NCBI RefSeq assembly: GCF_900100375.1
Contig: NZ_FNEZ01000002.1
Location: forward strand, 434,001-498,000
From: Flavobacterium noncentrifugens
GTDB taxonomy: Bacteria > Bacteroidota > Bacteroidia > Flavobacteriales > Flavobacteriaceae
Direction of reading: 5' to 3'
DNA length: 64,000 bases
Of this stretch, positions 63,885 to 64,000 are shown piece by piece. The position numbers and the translations under genes are program-made. Within the stretch, counting starts at the first letter, position 1; each line of letters opens with the position of its first letter. Below the pieces are notes generated by a model, which saw only the letters and a list, made by a program, of their open reading frames with translations, was not told where the DNA came from and did not search any database.

Positions 63885-64000
63885 TTATCTTTTTAGAAAT
63901 TTTTCCCGAATTCGAGTTCGAAGTTTGTGGTACTTTTTATGACTCGGATAATGCCTGTTTGAAGTCATGTTGTTGAAGATCAAAGCAACAATCAATAATA
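63885..64000 (-). CDS. Possible C-terminal end of a gene running in from the right edge
   Basis: From base 64000 a minus-strand frame stays open for 38 codons to TAA at 63885-63887. It reads NNMTSNRHYPSHKKYHKLRT and ends with IREKFLKR. The basic His/Lys/Arg-rich end looks like a protein C-terminus. The piece is too short to name, and another frame is also open for 20 codons, so this is only a possible gene end. Confidence 0.3.
   Translation of the reverse strand, partial: LLIVALIFNNMTSNRHYPSHKKYHKLRTRIREKFLKR

Overview
The window looks like a chromosomal segment of a Flavobacterium-type organism (Bacteroidota, Flavobacteriia). The signs are type IX secretion (T9SS) C-terminal sorting domains on seven proteins, promoters with the Bacteroidota -7 element TAnnTTTG, the rpmB-rpmG-DUF4295-ftsY cluster, a bacillithiol enzyme (BshC), an archaeal/eukaryotic-type prolyl-tRNA synthetase, Ser/Asn/Lys-rich proteins and AT-rich spacers. 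No prophage, IS transposase, CRISPR array or rRNA is visible. Gene names rest on reading motifs in the translations; no database search was possible.

Layout. 1-7.3 kb: secA (cut by the left edge), a DUF2795 protein, a corrinoid adenosyltransferase, a LolD-like ATPase, a lipoprotein, a methyltransferase and uup. 7.5-13.6 kb: a membrane hybrid histidine kinase, a glycosyltransferase, a lipoylated E2 acyltransferase and a delta-60-repeat T9SS protein. 13.7-22.1 kb: mostly housekeeping (DnaQ-like exonuclease, FAH-family enzyme plus Hpt protein, cinA, rpmB, rpmG, DUF4295, ftsY, a serine hydrolase lipoprotein, DUF721, ndk). 22.3-28 kb: a SusE/F-like T9SS protein, bshC and an unusual B12-binding radical SAM protein. 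28-38.5 kb: a compact minus-strand block with a TPR histidine kinase, a LytTR regulator and three paralogous leucine-rich-repeat T9SS proteins. 38.6-42.5 kb: an RprXY-like two-component system, a DUF1573 protein and rimO. 42.7-51.6 kb: a FadL-like outer membrane protein, a Gly/Tyr/Asn/Trp-rich lipoprotein, proS, two tRNA-Glu genes, rpsT, a PAS kinase with its receiver, and typA. 52-61.6 kb: an esterase, two large T9SS type B proteins and an ABC-2 exporter. 61.6-64 kb: a small zinc-ribbon-like protein, a nucleoid-associated protein, a pRiA4b ORF-3-like protein, and possibly the tail of another gene.

The main theme beyond housekeeping is cell-surface biology. Seven T9SS clients (five type A, two type B), four lipoproteins, a FadL-like porin and five sets of phosphorelay genes lie in 64 kb. 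The strongest system-level candidate is the block at 28.0-38.5 kb, where a periplasm-facing TPR sensor kinase and its LytTR regulator run almost without gaps into three tandem LRR surface proteins; two of these share nearly identical sorting domains, which suggests recent gene conversion.

The intergenic DNA holds a family of at least six hairpin elements with conserved ends (AGCCC...GGAAnAGCTCC) and variable but self-complementary arms, a perfect 25-bp inverted repeat, and an element bounded by inverted GCGTTA. Many promoters could be placed by TAnnTTTG boxes just upstream of start codons, and these were used to correct several start sites.
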